Source: Lytechinus pictus
Taxonomy: Eukaryota > Echinodermata > Echinoidea > Temnopleuroida > Toxopneustidae
Assembly (NCBI RefSeq): GCF_037042905.1
Contig: NC_087246.1
Coordinates: forward strand, 36,016,001-36,080,000
Length of the DNA: 64,000 bases
Direction of reading: 5' to 3'
The notes beneath the pieces are model-generated. The model was not told the origin of the DNA. It did no database searches and was given only the letters and a program-made list of their open reading frames with translations. The position numbers and the translations under genes were made by a program. Positions 22,490-37,400 of this stretch are shown piece by piece (the stretch's first letter is position 1; the number at the start of each line of letters is the position of its first letter).

Positions 22490-25400
22490 CTACCAAACAA
22501 GTCACATATGTAAAAAAAAAACAATATCAATGAGTAAATCAAGGCACTGTATCATAAAGCTTTGTGAAAGATCATAGGGCTGATATAGGGGTCTGTAACT
22601 TACATGTACAAGTTATGTTTTTATTTTAGACCAATAATCCTTAAAATTATAATTAAATAATAATAATAACAATATTATCAATAATAATAATAATAATAGT
22701 ATAAATAATAATTATTATTAATATGGAACTTTTTCCAGAGGATACAAGGCACAACTATTGTTTTCCCAGCTGTAGCTGGAGCTGCCACTTTATAAACTGA
22801 CTAAGTGCATCTCAAGGAATTATACATCATGTTATTGTTTGCTTAGAAATTTATAAGAAATTATTATTACAACCATATTTGAAACTATATTTGAAATTAT
22901 AGAAATATAGAGAATTGACTGTGAAAAAAATACCTGACTGATGAGGACAGTTAGTCTGACAACCTGAGGGACCAAGGCTTCAGCTAGGTCCAGACTGCGC
23001 AGGTTAGGATGACGTAAGGCTGTGACTAGACCTGGTAGCAGATAGCCAAGTATAGTTCCTTTCACTACCCGGTCCAGGACCTGCATCTGACTGGCCTGAC
23101 CAGAGTTCATTAGGTCATTGCACATGCCCAGTAGAGTTTCCAGAATCTGAGATTTGAGAGGAAGTTTACGCTCAAAATGTTATGTTTTACCTTCGTCATC
23201 AGCGATGTCATCACTTACTGTCACTGAACACTACCAAATAGTACAAAACATTACTTATCATCAACATCATCATCATCAACATCGTCAATAAAGCAGGCAT
23301 CACTGCAAAAGGAAACCCTGATTCTTACACCAAAATTCTTCTTGTAGAGAAGTATATCATATTGTTTTCTTCCGATAAAGTTAAATAATTTCAGATGTGG
23401 AATAAAAAGTCATCAATCACATCTTGATGGCAGGTGACAAGACAAACTATCACATGCTCTGTTAGCTGGATAGCTACATCCAGCTCACCTCGAAAATGAT
23501 GGTTTGCCTATCACCTTTTCCAACAGTGATGATTTGCTGCATATCAAATATCAGTCAACACTATCATCATCATCATCATTATTATCATCATCATCATTAT
23601 CACCATCATCATCATCATCATTTGTTCAGCGTCACCTGTGCCTGGGAGGCTTAAAGCGAACTGAATCACTATGACCTGCAAGTCTCTCCTCCCGATATAA
23701 CTGATGGGAGGAGTGCATGTAGGCGACACCAGGGTTTCCCTCAATAACTGACAACATTACATTACCACCGTCATTGACATGGGCTCGCTGATCCTTACCT
23801 GTTCGCATCCATTGAATATCTTAGTGGCCAATTTGAGAACAGTGTCCTCTACCTCCTTCGTGCATGGCTTGGGACCGGTCGGTTTAGTGGTAGCGGAAGT
23901 TCCCTCCTCCATCTTCTCGTCATTCATGATAATACCTTGTAAGATGTGTAGCTCAAGGGATGTTAGGAACTGTTGGCAAGGGCTGGCAAGCTGCGTGGAT
24001 ATAAAGTAGTAGAGTGTCAAAGCTAATCAAGGTACATATGAAAAAGTTGTTTTTCTGTTTCAGTCATGAAAGAGGAAAAACAGAATTCAGCTTTGTGGTT
24101 CTGTTTTTAAAAAAACGTGAAAAGCAAATCGCAACACACTTCCCGCTTTGTGATTTCGTTTTCACGACGCAAACATCAAAATTGATGTTGACTCTCTGAT
24201 TTTCGTTCATGAATATTAAAGAGCGCCATTAAGTGAGATTGGCTTGGCCTACAACATCTCAAAACTTATCAGAGCTTCAAGCGAATCCACCAAATGTATG
24301 AATGTTATTGTTGGTTTTATTATCTTTTAGCAATTGACATTAAGAACACACATAATACATGAATATGAACACAATAGTAACACATATGTACCTATATGAA
24401 TTACAGGTCACAAAAATTAATTGCATGCGTTGGTGATCGGCAGTTGGCTCATCTCTGACAACTCCAATTACACATATTCCTATATCCTCTGAGGCAGGGC
24501 GCTATGGCCCGTATTCTGAAGTCAGGTTTAACTTAGACCATGGTCTAACTCTGTTCTAAAATTATGGGAAGCCAAAAGTGTCAAAATTGTTATTAAGTTG
24601 TATGTTTCTTATGTTTACTGTGCTCTTTCCTGATTCATCGATGGTGGAGAAAATCATCTATTTATACTTCCAGACAATTATGAATGATTTGAGAGCCAAA
24701 TGAGCTGAAATATGATATCTCTACCATTAGTGATTTATGTAACAATTGGCTATCCATACTTAAACCACAACTTTAAACCTGAGTTTAAGTTAAACCCGAC
24801 TTCAGAATATGGGCCTATGAGTTTATAACATCACATGCATAAGGTCTATACTGAATATTCACTCTATCTTTACAACTGATCTTGTAGAACCATGATTATT
24901 TTAGGTATACTTACTGGTACATTAGCTGATATCGATTCAGCTGGTCTATCACTGGTGAGGCACTGGCTAAGGAGTTGACGTGATTCCCTTTCTGATATAT
25001 TCATGATCATCTGGACCAAGCCTTCATCAAACCTAAAAGCAAGAGATCATTACAGGCCTAAGTGTTAGTGTTATGTGATGATAAGACATATATCCAGATT
25101 CAATAATATATAAATGCATAATCAATACTTATTCAATACTTCTACAGAAAGTATAAGAGGAAACTATATGTTTACCAGCTCATACTGTCTTTAGAAAGTA
25201 TTACTCATTCTTCTTCTAGCTAAACTTCTGATGCACACACATTTTATGGGTTTCTTATTCACACTACATTCCTCTTCTCGCTAATTGGTCCACTCCCCCA
25301 ATTCAGAGTAAATTTATGATGTACACTTGTTATGGTCAAACTACTCAAGGTTGAATCACAGCTGTTTGGCTGAAGAGAGTCTCCCCAGAACATTATAAAA

Positions 25401-28400
25401 GGAGTTCATTTCTCAGATTGGTTCCAGCATGCAGATAGTAGAGATCAGGTTTAGAGCTACAGAAGAGTTTACATTTTATAAAACATCAGTTTGTAGAGTT
25501 TATCTTCATCTTCAAAGTACAGTCACCATTAGACTTACTCATGTATTTGTCATCATCATCTAGTTATCACCTTTAATAAATGCATATGAACTCTACATCC
25601 TGTATTGCTTTGTCCTCACTTAAGACTGGTTGAAAGTAAAGTGCAATAGATCCAATGATAACATAACATTAGTGCTGATGTTTGTGTAAGTGTTAGTATC
25701 AGTATTTAGAGCAAATCTTGGCTGCAGAACTTAGCACCAACACCATATGTATGTTTGCTAAATAGAGGGACCAAGCCTTCACCAAACCTAACAAGAATAG
25801 ATTTCCAAAGTTGTTAAGTTTTAGCATGATATATGTGTTTGGGTTGGTATTTGGTGCAAATCTATGCTGCTGCACTTAACACAAACGCCATACATAGGCT
25901 TTCAAAAATGAGAGACCATGCCCCCATCAAACCAATTGAAGAGAGGTCATCAAGGGAGTTAGTGTTAGTGCTGGTGTTTGCGTAAGTGTTAAGTGTTGAT
26001 GTTTACTATCAATTTGCTCTACACTATATTGGTCCAACACTCACTTAGCCTAATTCCCATAATCCAATGCCCAGATAGTCCAAATTTCCTCTTAGTCTAC
26101 TAATGATTTTGCACTTTGTCAAAATGAAAATCTGATTAATTAACACTTCATCAAACCATATACACTAAATGGTCATGATATGGGTAGAGTGCAACTGGAT
26201 ATTGAACAAAATGGGCAATTCCCCTTCCAAGTTGTTCAAACTTTTGGAATAAAGGTAAGAATTCTTGCTTACTTGTGATTCTCTTTTCTGGAAGTCTGCC
26301 TGAGTTGATGAGCCAGCTCTGTTAGGATCATATCTCTTAGTTTACCCAAGGAGGATGTAGAGTCTCCATCGGTCAGAAGTTGACGAAGCAGACCGTTGAT
26401 TTGATCAGAACCATTGAATAGCACAGAAAGACCAGTCCTATATGAAAAAAAAATGCAGAGCTACCTATTTTAACCTGCTTACTACCAAAAACTGGATTTG
26501 TATTTGTCATCCTACCTTCCTATATACAGTACTTGCAGTGCATATTTAGAACTCAATGCTTTTTGGTGTTTTTATCATTAGAACATTAGCTCTCTGTGAA
26601 ATACTTCCTAGGTGTTATATCCAAAAATGGGTTGTTTTCGAGCTGAATATGTGGAATAGTTGAAAAGCGCCAGCCATCACTTTACATTATGCAACAGAGT
26701 TCACCCTGAGCTGCCAATTGGAACAAGAAGATTTCAGTATTTAAAAACTGAAAATCAGTATGTTGAAGAGGAAATCCGTAATTTCAAAGAAATACTGTAG
26801 GACAACATAACAAAATCAAAATTTAGAAGTCAGTATTTCACATTAAATCATCAGTACTCTTCTCATTTTTCAGCACTAATTCCTGAAAAACAGTATTGAT
26901 TGGCAGCTCTGTTTACCCACAGCACCAAATTCCAATGAACGTGTAGTATAACACAACAGGGATGCTATAATGATAATACTAATCATCAACAAAATAATAA
27001 CAATAACAACTCACTTGATAACATTACAGGCTTCAGTTATAAGTCTCTCTGCTCCAAACTTCTCATCACTTGATGTCAACAGACCCCAGACCAGTTTCCT
27101 TCGAGAGAAAAGTTGAGACAAGTTGATATACAACTACAGTTGAGGTAAACAATCTCCCAAACTTTGTTACTCCATGTTATAAAACATGGCTAAAGCTATG
27201 GCAAAGGGTCACTTTTGCATACCTGACAACGTTTGAGAATAAAAAATAGAAATATTTAATAGAAACAAGGGTGCAAAGTGCCCGAGCAAGAGGAGGATGT
27301 TGGATGGGGTGTCCCCCTCCCATGGTATCGGAATCCAATTTTATTACTCATATCACAATTTGGAACTTCGATCATTAAGATTTTGCAGTTTGGAATGTTC
27401 TTATCAAATTTTCACAATTATGATACTAGAAGAAAATCTGATTACCGTGTTTCATGTGGGAAATTATCCTTATCCCGAAAGTCAATAATTCATAATGGTC
27501 CTGTATTCTGGAACAGTCTCCCTGAAGATGTAAAAAGTTCACTATCCCTTTATGTATTTAAATATAAACTTAAAACACTTCTCCTACAAAAACTTTAATT
27601 TCCTAGACTAAGTTACCTCAATTACATTTTTCCCCCTAGTCTTTCTCTGCAAAACTCAAACTTTTATTGAAAAAAATTGGGATTATGTTATAAGTTTTTG
27701 ACTTTTTAAATGATACCCCACATTTACATATACTGTTTCTTTTCTTGTCTGATTTAAGTATTGTTCAGATTTTGGTTTATTGTTTTTTTGTAGTATGTTT
27801 TCTTTATGCATTGGAATATTCATATGTATATATTGTACTGTATTCTGTAATACCATCTTTACACTGTATTGTTCATTTTATGAAGTGTGGAAATAAATGA
27901 ATCAATCAAATAATCAGATCACAAATGGATCAAGTAATGTGCACCAGGCTTTACTCTCTCATAATCACTCTCCAAATCTTACCTAGTCCTTTCTAAGATG
28001 TTCCTCTCATCAACATTGTCTGGATTGAAGGCATGTGACTTGAAGACAACCTAGGAAATAGTAAATCAGTCAAGGAATGAATGAGTGAATAATTGACATT
28101 GCATTGTAATGATCTGTGTGGTTTAGGTAATGTTTATTTGAAATGATGCTGCTTTTATTATTTTTTTCAATTAATACGTCAGCAATGTCTGATTAAGAGT
28201 TTCAATTCTGGTTTTTCTGGGTTTTTTCCTAGTGAATAATGAATATGATAAAATTATGTAATAACAAATATATAATAAATTTACAGATATATTACTAAAA
28301 ATAAGTAATTCCATAATTCCATAAATAAATATAAAAAATTCCATGGATTCTGACATGCCCACATACAGTGTAAACACAACCTCCACTTTTAATGATGCTC

Positions 28401-31400
28401 CAATTGCTAAGCTAACAACACTGACATTCGTATCCTTAAGGGTCCCTATGTGAATCTGCATCTTGCCAAAACATTAGTGCCTCTGTGAGATTTGAACACA
28501 CGACCCTCTGAAAAAGCAAGAACCGCTTCACCATGACACTTTCGATTGAGAGTCATATGCAAAACCTCCAATCTATCCATTCATGAATAAATACCTAGGT
28601 AGTACTTTAAATGACTTGCAATGGCAACTGTAGTGCAATGCATTTCATGTTCTTTCATCTCATGTCTTTATCTACACCTTTTCCCCCACATGAAAATAGC
28701 CATTTGGGGTCGTTAAAACAAATCTTAGCAATCACCGTAGATTGTAGAACATTTTTTTTTATTGCTTTGACTACAATGTACAATCAATCATGAAAATCGA
28801 GCGTTCAATTAATCGCTATACTTTGTGTCACAGGATCCTGATCGATCCTTAAGCTTTGTGTTGCGGGCCACATGCCTATCATATACACACCTGCAGAACG
28901 ACCAGCATGCACTGAATGATGGCAAGATTCTGTTCTTCTACGGCCTTCTCTATTATGGCACACAACCGTCTGAGATGGGTGATTGGGGGTGGGGTAGGGG
29001 CAGCCATGAGTCTCCCTAGGGCGGGGCTCTGGTATACTTCACTGTGTACTTTGTGACAGCTGGAGCTCCCCACATGGTGAAGAAGGAGACCCACAACCTC
29101 AGATACCTCTAACATATTGTCTATAAATAAAGATTGTGAACAAAGTGAAAGTGACCACCTCATGAATAACAAAAAGGGCTGTCGAACCTAGACGACTTAT
29201 GGCCATTTCATCATTTAATCCTATTTCTCTATATCATTTTTAATTTTTATATTTAAAAAAAAAAGAATGAATTTCTTGAGTTAAAAATAATAGAATAATA
29301 AAAACAATTGTGTGTTAACAAATGGCAATTCTTAGTATTCTTGAAATAGGATTAAATGGTTGGACACATGTATGTCAGAATATACTGGCTATATAACGAT
29401 AGGAATGACAGCCCCTTCAACAAATCAATTTAATGATGATAATCTCTTTGGGGCCGTTTTACCATGTTTTGTGTTGTTAATTCATGCAGAGTTGGCCTTG
29501 TGATGATAACGATAATTCTGATTATGTTTTTTACATTGTCAATAGCTTTTACTTGAATCTAATGTGTTTCACATGCTCCTCATTGCTTCCATTGCTTCAA
29601 TGTTTGTTTCACATCTAAATGTGAATGTCTTTTTTTTTCATGTTTATAATGATGTTTGTAAACTATCGACTGGTGATGGGAGAAACTTTAATAGGAACTA
29701 GTGTCCTTTTGGCTCTCCTTGGCCATCGATCGATGGGTCTTTCGATTTTTTTTTGCATTTGTAATTTCTTGTATTCCTTTGCCAGAAATAAAATAAATAA
29801 ATACAAATAGCAGTTGCAAACTGATTTAAAAGTCCCTGGGTTTGGCCCAGACTTTCAGATGGTGACAATAAACCTCTGTCCTCAGACAGCATGCATACAC
29901 ATGCTAGGGATTTAATCACAAATGCTAGGACTCACAAATTGTAATATGCACAACTATTTCTTCATTTGTTATCATCTTGATTCAACTTTGATAGTCTGCC
30001 TAATTCAAATGAATCCTTTTCATTCTATTTTCCCCCAAATGAGTAAGTAAAGTTCATGTCCACCCTATTGATTTCATACTTTAAACTGGTGCATTTCACA
30101 ATCTTTGTGTCTTATTGGGATGTCACTCTCCCGCTTTAATCCTGAAAGACTGGTCTACAACAAACTCAACATCCTGCATTAATCACTGTATTTCTCTTGT
30201 TCTAAGTGATTCCAAACCTCAGTCAGACACAACAGTTTTCCTGGAAGTGGTAACTCAAAGGTAGTTCTACTGATCAACCCTTATTTTTCCCTGCACTGGG
30301 AATTCATTGTTAAAGGACAAGTCCACCCCAACAAAAAGTTGATTTGAATATAAAGAGAAAAATCCAACAAGCATAACACTGAAAATTTCATCAAAATCGG
30401 ATATAAAATAAGAAAGTTATGACATTTTAAAGTTTCGCTTAATTTCACAAAACAGTTATATGCACATCCCGGTCTGTATGCAAATGAGGAGACTGATGAC
30501 GTCATTCACTCACTATTTGTATTTTATCTTTTGTATTTTATTATAGGAAATATGAAATATTCTAATTTTCTCCTCATTGTCAAGTGATACAACGATTAAT
30601 TCCTCCCTGAACATGTGGAATTAGCATTGTTTAATACTATATGGTTCAGTCAAGTTGGTCCTTATTGTCAAATCTATAAAAAATGAAATATTGTATAATT
30701 CAAACAATAAAAAACAAAAGAAATAGTGAGTGATGGACATCATCGACTGACTCACCTAGTTGTGCATATCACTGTTTTGTGAAAAATAAGCTAAACTTTA
30801 AAATATCATGACTTTCTTATTTTACATCCAATTTTGATGAAATTTTCAGCTCTATGCTAGTTTGATTTTTCTCTATTTTTTCAAGTCAGCATTTTCCTGG
30901 GGTGGACTTGACATTTAAGTTATGTATATTTCTTTGATTTCTCGAGTTTTAATTGCGGCATGTGAAATTCAGGGAAAACAAAAAATGTTTACCTGGAACG
31001 AAAAACAGGCCTCTCATGATAATGAACTTTGGTGGCGAATGAAGGAAACACAAGAATTCTCACTAAACAAATATACTCAGAAAAAATGCAGAATAGGGTA
31101 ATTGACTTGTCAGGCGTCCAGTGTCTGATCAATCACTATTGCAAATGTTACCTGCCGACCAATATTCAAAGGAAACTATAAGAAGCGCTTGAATTGCAGG
31201 TGGTGTTACGTACCCTGTGGTGTCTTGTCAATGAGTGGAGGTTGTGGTACTCCAAGCTGCTTACAGACATGGTGAGAAGCCCTCAGCCCAGGATTCTGCC
31301 ATTGGTCAACCCAGTCGGGAGAACAGGTCCAGATGGTGTTGTTGAGCTCGTCATAGCAAATACCTGGAGAAAATATAATCATAATACAGTTAAACCTATT

Positions 31401-34400
31401 TACAGTTAAAACCTGTCTTCAGTGGCCACCCACCAAAATTTGGTCCTATTTGAAAGGAATATATGTTATACAACTGTCTTAAAAGACCACTCGTTTCCAC
31501 CGTCCCTCTCTCTGTTTCCCTTGATTGGACTTAAAGGTCAACTCCATCCCAGAAAATTGTTACTTTGAATTAATAGAGAAAAAACAAACAAGTGTAATGC
31601 TGTAAATATTATCAAAATCAGATGTGAAATAAGAAAGTTATGAAATTTCAAAGTTTCACTTTATTTTCACAAAACAATTTATGTTTCACAAAACAATGTT
31701 CACAAAACAATTATCTGTGCAGGATCTCTCTGCTGATCTCCGAAGCTAACGGAGGAAGAAGAAGATATGTACAACTCAGTGACAAGCAAAAGAGAGAGTC
31801 AATGATGTCACTCACTCACTATTTCTTTTTTTTATTGTTTGGATTATACAACATTTCAATTTTTACAGATTTGACAATAAAAATCAACTGGACTGAACCA
31901 TATTAAAACATTATAACAATCATGGTAGGAGAAACAAAATTTTGTTCTACATGACAATGAGGAGAAAATTAGAATATTTCATATAATAGTGAGTGGGTGA
32001 CATCAGCAGTTCCCTCATTTGCATCCCAACCAGGATGTACACAAATCTGTTTCATGAAATTAAGGAAAACTTAAAAAGATGTCATAACTTTCTTACTTTA
32101 CTTTCTTATGCTGGTTGGATTTTCCTCTTTTTATTCAAATCAACTTTTTGTTTGGGGTGGACTTGCCTTTTAATAGACTGATTTGACAGTATGTAAAGAT
32201 ACGCACAGAAATATGGACCCTTCAGCAGATGCCCTACAATGTGAGTAGACTTACCTAGACCCTGGACGTTTGATCCTCTAGCAATAGCACATGCTGGGGC
32301 ATCCATAAGCTCTAGCTTGCTGGTTAGGAGACCATTTGAAAGATTGAAACAGATGCTTGTTGCCAATGCTGCATCAGAAGATATCAAATAATAGCAATAG
32401 TCATAATTAAAACTGTGTTTTTGTGTACTTGTGTTTTCTAAATATCACTACCACTGTCATGGGACTGAATCCGTGTTCAACCCATTCCAGCAAAATGTTT
32501 TTTATTCAAGTCCACCAAAGTCATTCTGATCACATTGACATTCACATCCTACCAGCACCCATTCAACACATGGGTAAGGACTAAACAGCTGTAGGAGTTC
32601 TGACTATTGTCTCTCAGAGAGTCTTTGGTTCAAATTCTACTACAGGCGTACATTTATTATATTATGCGACTCTCAACCCAGGTGATGGAAATGAAGAACT
32701 GGCAGGAACCTATTCCTTCAAGCGCAAAAGCAGCTAATTCCTGTACTGCTAAAGCCAGGGTAATTATGTTGCATTGTCATAAAGTGCTAAGTGATAAGAG
32801 ATATATAAGCAAGTATAATTACTATTGCAATGACTATTAAAAACAATTTTGAGTTCATTGTCTTGATGGCTGAGTTCATTGCCTTGATGGCACAAAATAC
32901 ATGGAATCATTCTGGCGATGTGACTCACTTCTAAGTCCACTAAGCCCAGCAGTAGTACTGAATAGGGATCGAGAAGCTGAGCTGCTACTTCCTCCAGGGG
33001 GCGATGTCACCATCACAATACTACTGCCGCAGCAATATATAGGTGACCTGCGAAGGAGCTTCAGGGTCAGGCCACAGCTTGTGGTAGCTGTAAAGAGAAC
33101 ATACATGAAGAAAATTCATTCAGACACATACCATGCACAAGCCCACATAAAATCTTTGTTCATGTCATAAAAAATTGTTCAGTTTTCCTTCAATCTTAAC
33201 AAAAATTGTGGTATATGTTCCTTTGCTGCCCAAGTTTTGAGGAATAGCCTAATCAATGGCAGAAACAACAGATGAATTAAATCTGCTCTTAAAATGTAGG
33301 ATCGCTCTTAATCATTGCCTGATCAACTGATAGAGGACCAGCATAAATCAAGGATGTTTAATAGTTTACCAACCCTGGGAAAGACACCATGCACATGTAG
33401 TAGTTCAGGCAACACTCAATGATACAATAGTAGTTCAGGCAAAACTCATTGATACAGTGGAAACAAGTTTATTTAATTACAGCTAACAGCAATGGTTACC
33501 AGTCAGACTGCAGGTCCCAAGAAAGTGGCTTCTTTCATCCAAGTGATATTCATGACTTGAGATGTTTTGCATATTTAATGAGCTTGATGCGGACCAAAAC
33601 ACCTCTTTTCATTCGGTCATTGCTGCTCTAATTGTGCATCGAATTTCATGAATTTGGTACCATTGTAAAGAAGAAGAATCATTCTTTCAGGTCATGTGTT
33701 TGGATTTACTCAAAGATTTTGTAATATAGGTTAAAGTTTTGATCTAAAATATGCTACAAAATAAATATTTTCACCTGACAAAAGCTGCTATTTTCACACT
33801 TTATTTTTGTTTGAGCCCAAATGATTTTTATATCATGATAAAGCTGAATATGTATGCTTTGAAATGATATAGGTTTCAAAATAAGAATTGGTTTAATCGG
33901 GTCAAGATCACACTTTTCATTTGCCAAGTACATAAAGCAGCTTGAAAACAAGAATACTGCACTCTGATTGGTCAAAGAGACCGCACACTGGCAAATTCCA
34001 ACGGTTCCAGTGCCTGGGTTCGTGGGAAGGTCACACTTCCCATGTGGTAATCTCCTCAAATACCCCGCGCCTGTTGTTCTGTTAATCTTATCCAGCCAAT
34101 CAGAACTCTGGATTTCATGCAAGTACAAAATTTCAAAATCTCGTCTTGTACCTTGGTGGGAAAAGTGTGATCTTGACCCGATTAAAAGGTGCTGCATATC
34201 AAGAGTGGCATTGTGAGAAAGTACAGAAGTTCAGCTTTATGTTGATATAAATATCATTGAGGCTCAAAATAAAAAGTTTTGCACAATTTGCAAAAGAAAA
34301 CAGAGGAAGAAAATTCAGTTTTGAGGCACATTTTCAGGCCAGAAATTTACTTATTTAACAAAATATTGTATACAAAATAAATGACCAATATGAAAGAGTA

Positions 34401-37400
34401 ACTTTTACTCTATCTGATGGTGCAATAATATTTCATTTAACTTGAGGTCAAAACAGGTAAATTCTTAGAGAAAGAAAGTCTCACGAATCACGAGATTTTG
34501 CAAGGAGGAGGATTCAGCCACGAGATGATTTGGATGAATCTGGCCTTTTTGCTCATTAGCATAGGGACCTGCGGTCTGACTGTTACTTGATACTTACTTG
34601 ATGTAGTAATCCCTTTGGCAGCTCATACAGAAGCTATACTGGGTTCATTTCATTTTTAAAAAAAAACAGAATTATTTCTGTGGAAAACAGGCAAGACTTA
34701 CATATTTCTTCTCTGCCACCTGAATTACCATTGGAGTTGGTGAGTTGTGCTAGTGCAGCAGCATTACCTGGGCGGAACGCTCTCAGTCTCAAGAGAAGTG
34801 GGTCTGTCACACCTCTTACTATATCCTCATTCCTAACTAGTACGATTGATGGTCTAAGACGATCAGCAATGATCTCACCATCTTGCTCCTGTAGTGGTAT
34901 TGAGAAACCAATAATGATCACATAGGCAAATAGATAAAAATTCATATTTAACCTTGGCAAAAAGGACAAAAATATGAGAAAAGAGAATGGTGAATATTTG
35001 AAAGATATTGGACCAGGAATGAAAAGGTTATCGGTGTTTGAAAAAATAAAATGATCATTAAGACTATGCACATCTCAAATTGGCAACCTTGTGAGTGAAT
35101 TATGACTGCTGATGTATGCACTGAGGTGTGTGTCTTGCATCAATACTTCATTTTGTGTATTCATGCAGTTGACAAGTTTGTCTACTTCATTCCCCTGACA
35201 AGATCATCAGTGTTTCCACTTTGGGATTTGTTATCCTCCAAATGCATTAAAACACAAACATCCTAGCATGCAAAGTTTAACCCTTAATAAACTGGGGGGG
35301 TCAATTTCGTCACTACGCCATCACGCGAAATTTTTTGACCGCGCTGCTCGCTCGCAACGCCCGGGCAACATTTTGTAAGTGCATGTCGGACCCAAAATTG
35401 CTCAAAAACATGATTCTGTGTACAAAGTCAATACACAAATTGTGTTTTTCGACCAAAAATCATAAATGTATGATTATTTTAATTTTTGTTGGTTTAAATG
35501 GATTTATTTTATGCCATTATATGCCATGATCGCAAAAGGGTCCGACAAATTTCATCACAATACAAAACAAAGGTTTGAAAAAATAAAGAAATACATAAGA
35601 ATTATAAAACAATAAAATACATAAGAAATTAATATTTTTGCTATTTTTTGTTATGTTTGTTAGAAATGTACAAATTGATACTCTCACCAAAAATTAGCAT
35701 TCTACTAGTACTAGCTATATTATTGACTTAAAGGCATAAATAATTCCCTCTATACTTTCGAAATAAAGGCCTAGTATATTTTTTTATATCCTACATTTGA
35801 TAGGGTAGAACAATATCTACTATTGTACACTTCGTACATCTTTTCTGAATCTGAACTTAGATAACGCGCTACGCAGACTGATCTACTTTTCCCGAAACCA
35901 CGCGCTGCAAGATATATCTAACTAAACATTTACAAGAAAGTGAAAAAAACATATGTATATACCCCGGAAACAAATTACTGCAAAAATAATTGGAAAAACC
36001 TTTTGTACAACATGTATGAATTCAATTTACAATATATTATGACTCAAGCACATGATGCATCCAAATAATCATGTGCCATTTCTAATCTTTGTCCCATGTG
36101 ACATACTAAGACATGACCAATCTTAAAATCAATAGCAGCAAATTTGAAACATGGTTTGCCATAAACTTAGGATTGAAATCCATTGTAAGATTAATTTCAT
36201 CAAATCGGTGTGTCATGTAAAAAAAACAAAAAGAAGAAGTTACCTTCAAGTTTAGGAAATCGACGGTTACAGGTTGACCTTTGCCACTCTTGTCCGGTCC
36301 AGGAGGGCACCAGACTCTATAGAAGTAGGTACCATCACTGCATAGTGAGACAGTGACTTGAGAAGCATTGACCAGGGTCTCGGGCATCTTCACATTACCT
36401 TCAACCTGTATGAAGGGATTAAAGAATAGATCTATGTCACACATGGTCCTTCTACCCACCATCATCTTTACTAACACTTTGTTGATGGGCTGTTCAATCC
36501 ATTTATCTCAAAATTAACAAATTTAGAGGACAGCTCTATTTTAGAATTACATGTATGATAATGCTGTCAACCTAATATTGTCTGAAAAGAGAATTGCAGT
36601 AGGTTGCTACTTATGTCAAAACTCTAAAATAGAGCCTGTCCTGAGCTGCTACTAAAATATGTAAATGTAACTTGAACTACCCATCAATGATTTATTACCA
36701 TTTTGTTATTAACAGGGACAAAAGGTAGAAAGCTCCTGTATCAACACTTGCAATATTTGGAATAAGATGATGAAGAAATAAAGCGTTAGATATATGTTTC
36801 CATCTGTTACTGCAAACAAGGGTAAATATCAAATTGATAAATGTACATTGGTTGAGCAAGTATACTATAAGTATTAAATTACCTTAAGAGTATCTCTATT
36901 GATGATGGACCCCAATAACTCTGTTTTAGAGTCTGCCTCCAGAGGGCGATGCAGCAATATCTTGTCAGTGCAAGCAATCAAGCCTACTGGAAGGTCAGGG
37001 TTACGGGCGTAGACAAAGCCTCTGAAAATATACAGGAAAATAGACATTACTGAAGAGCAAACTATATGCATTCATTTTGCTTAAAACTGAAAATATAAGT
37101 TAATAATATACAGACACTCTCAAAAATATTTTTTTTTATTTATCATGCAACTGGGAGAATAGTTATAATACAATATAAGATTTTGGAATCACCTGATTAA
37201 TCAGAAATTATCTTTATATTTCACTGCACTGTAGTACTGCACAGAGAAATAAATGTTAGACTTTGGATAAAAACTGTTCCATTCGAGAATCCCAGCTGGG
37301 ATACAAATATTTCCACCCTATAATAGCAGCCCCCCAAGATTTTATGATGATAAACCAAACACAACTGCAGCTGTAACATTCCAAACTGCACCTTTATACT

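Noticed and set aside
28469-28560. A tRNA-like segment on the minus strand; similar hints at 13.9 and 52.2 kb.
   Set aside because: Box-like motifs are present but no full cloverleaf or acceptor stem forms; these are SINE pieces.
34634-35071. A longer minus-strand frame extending beyond HECTD4 exon 6 on both sides.
   Set aside because: Only 34702-34888 is bounded by good splice sites and resembles HECTD4; the extensions are intron read-through.
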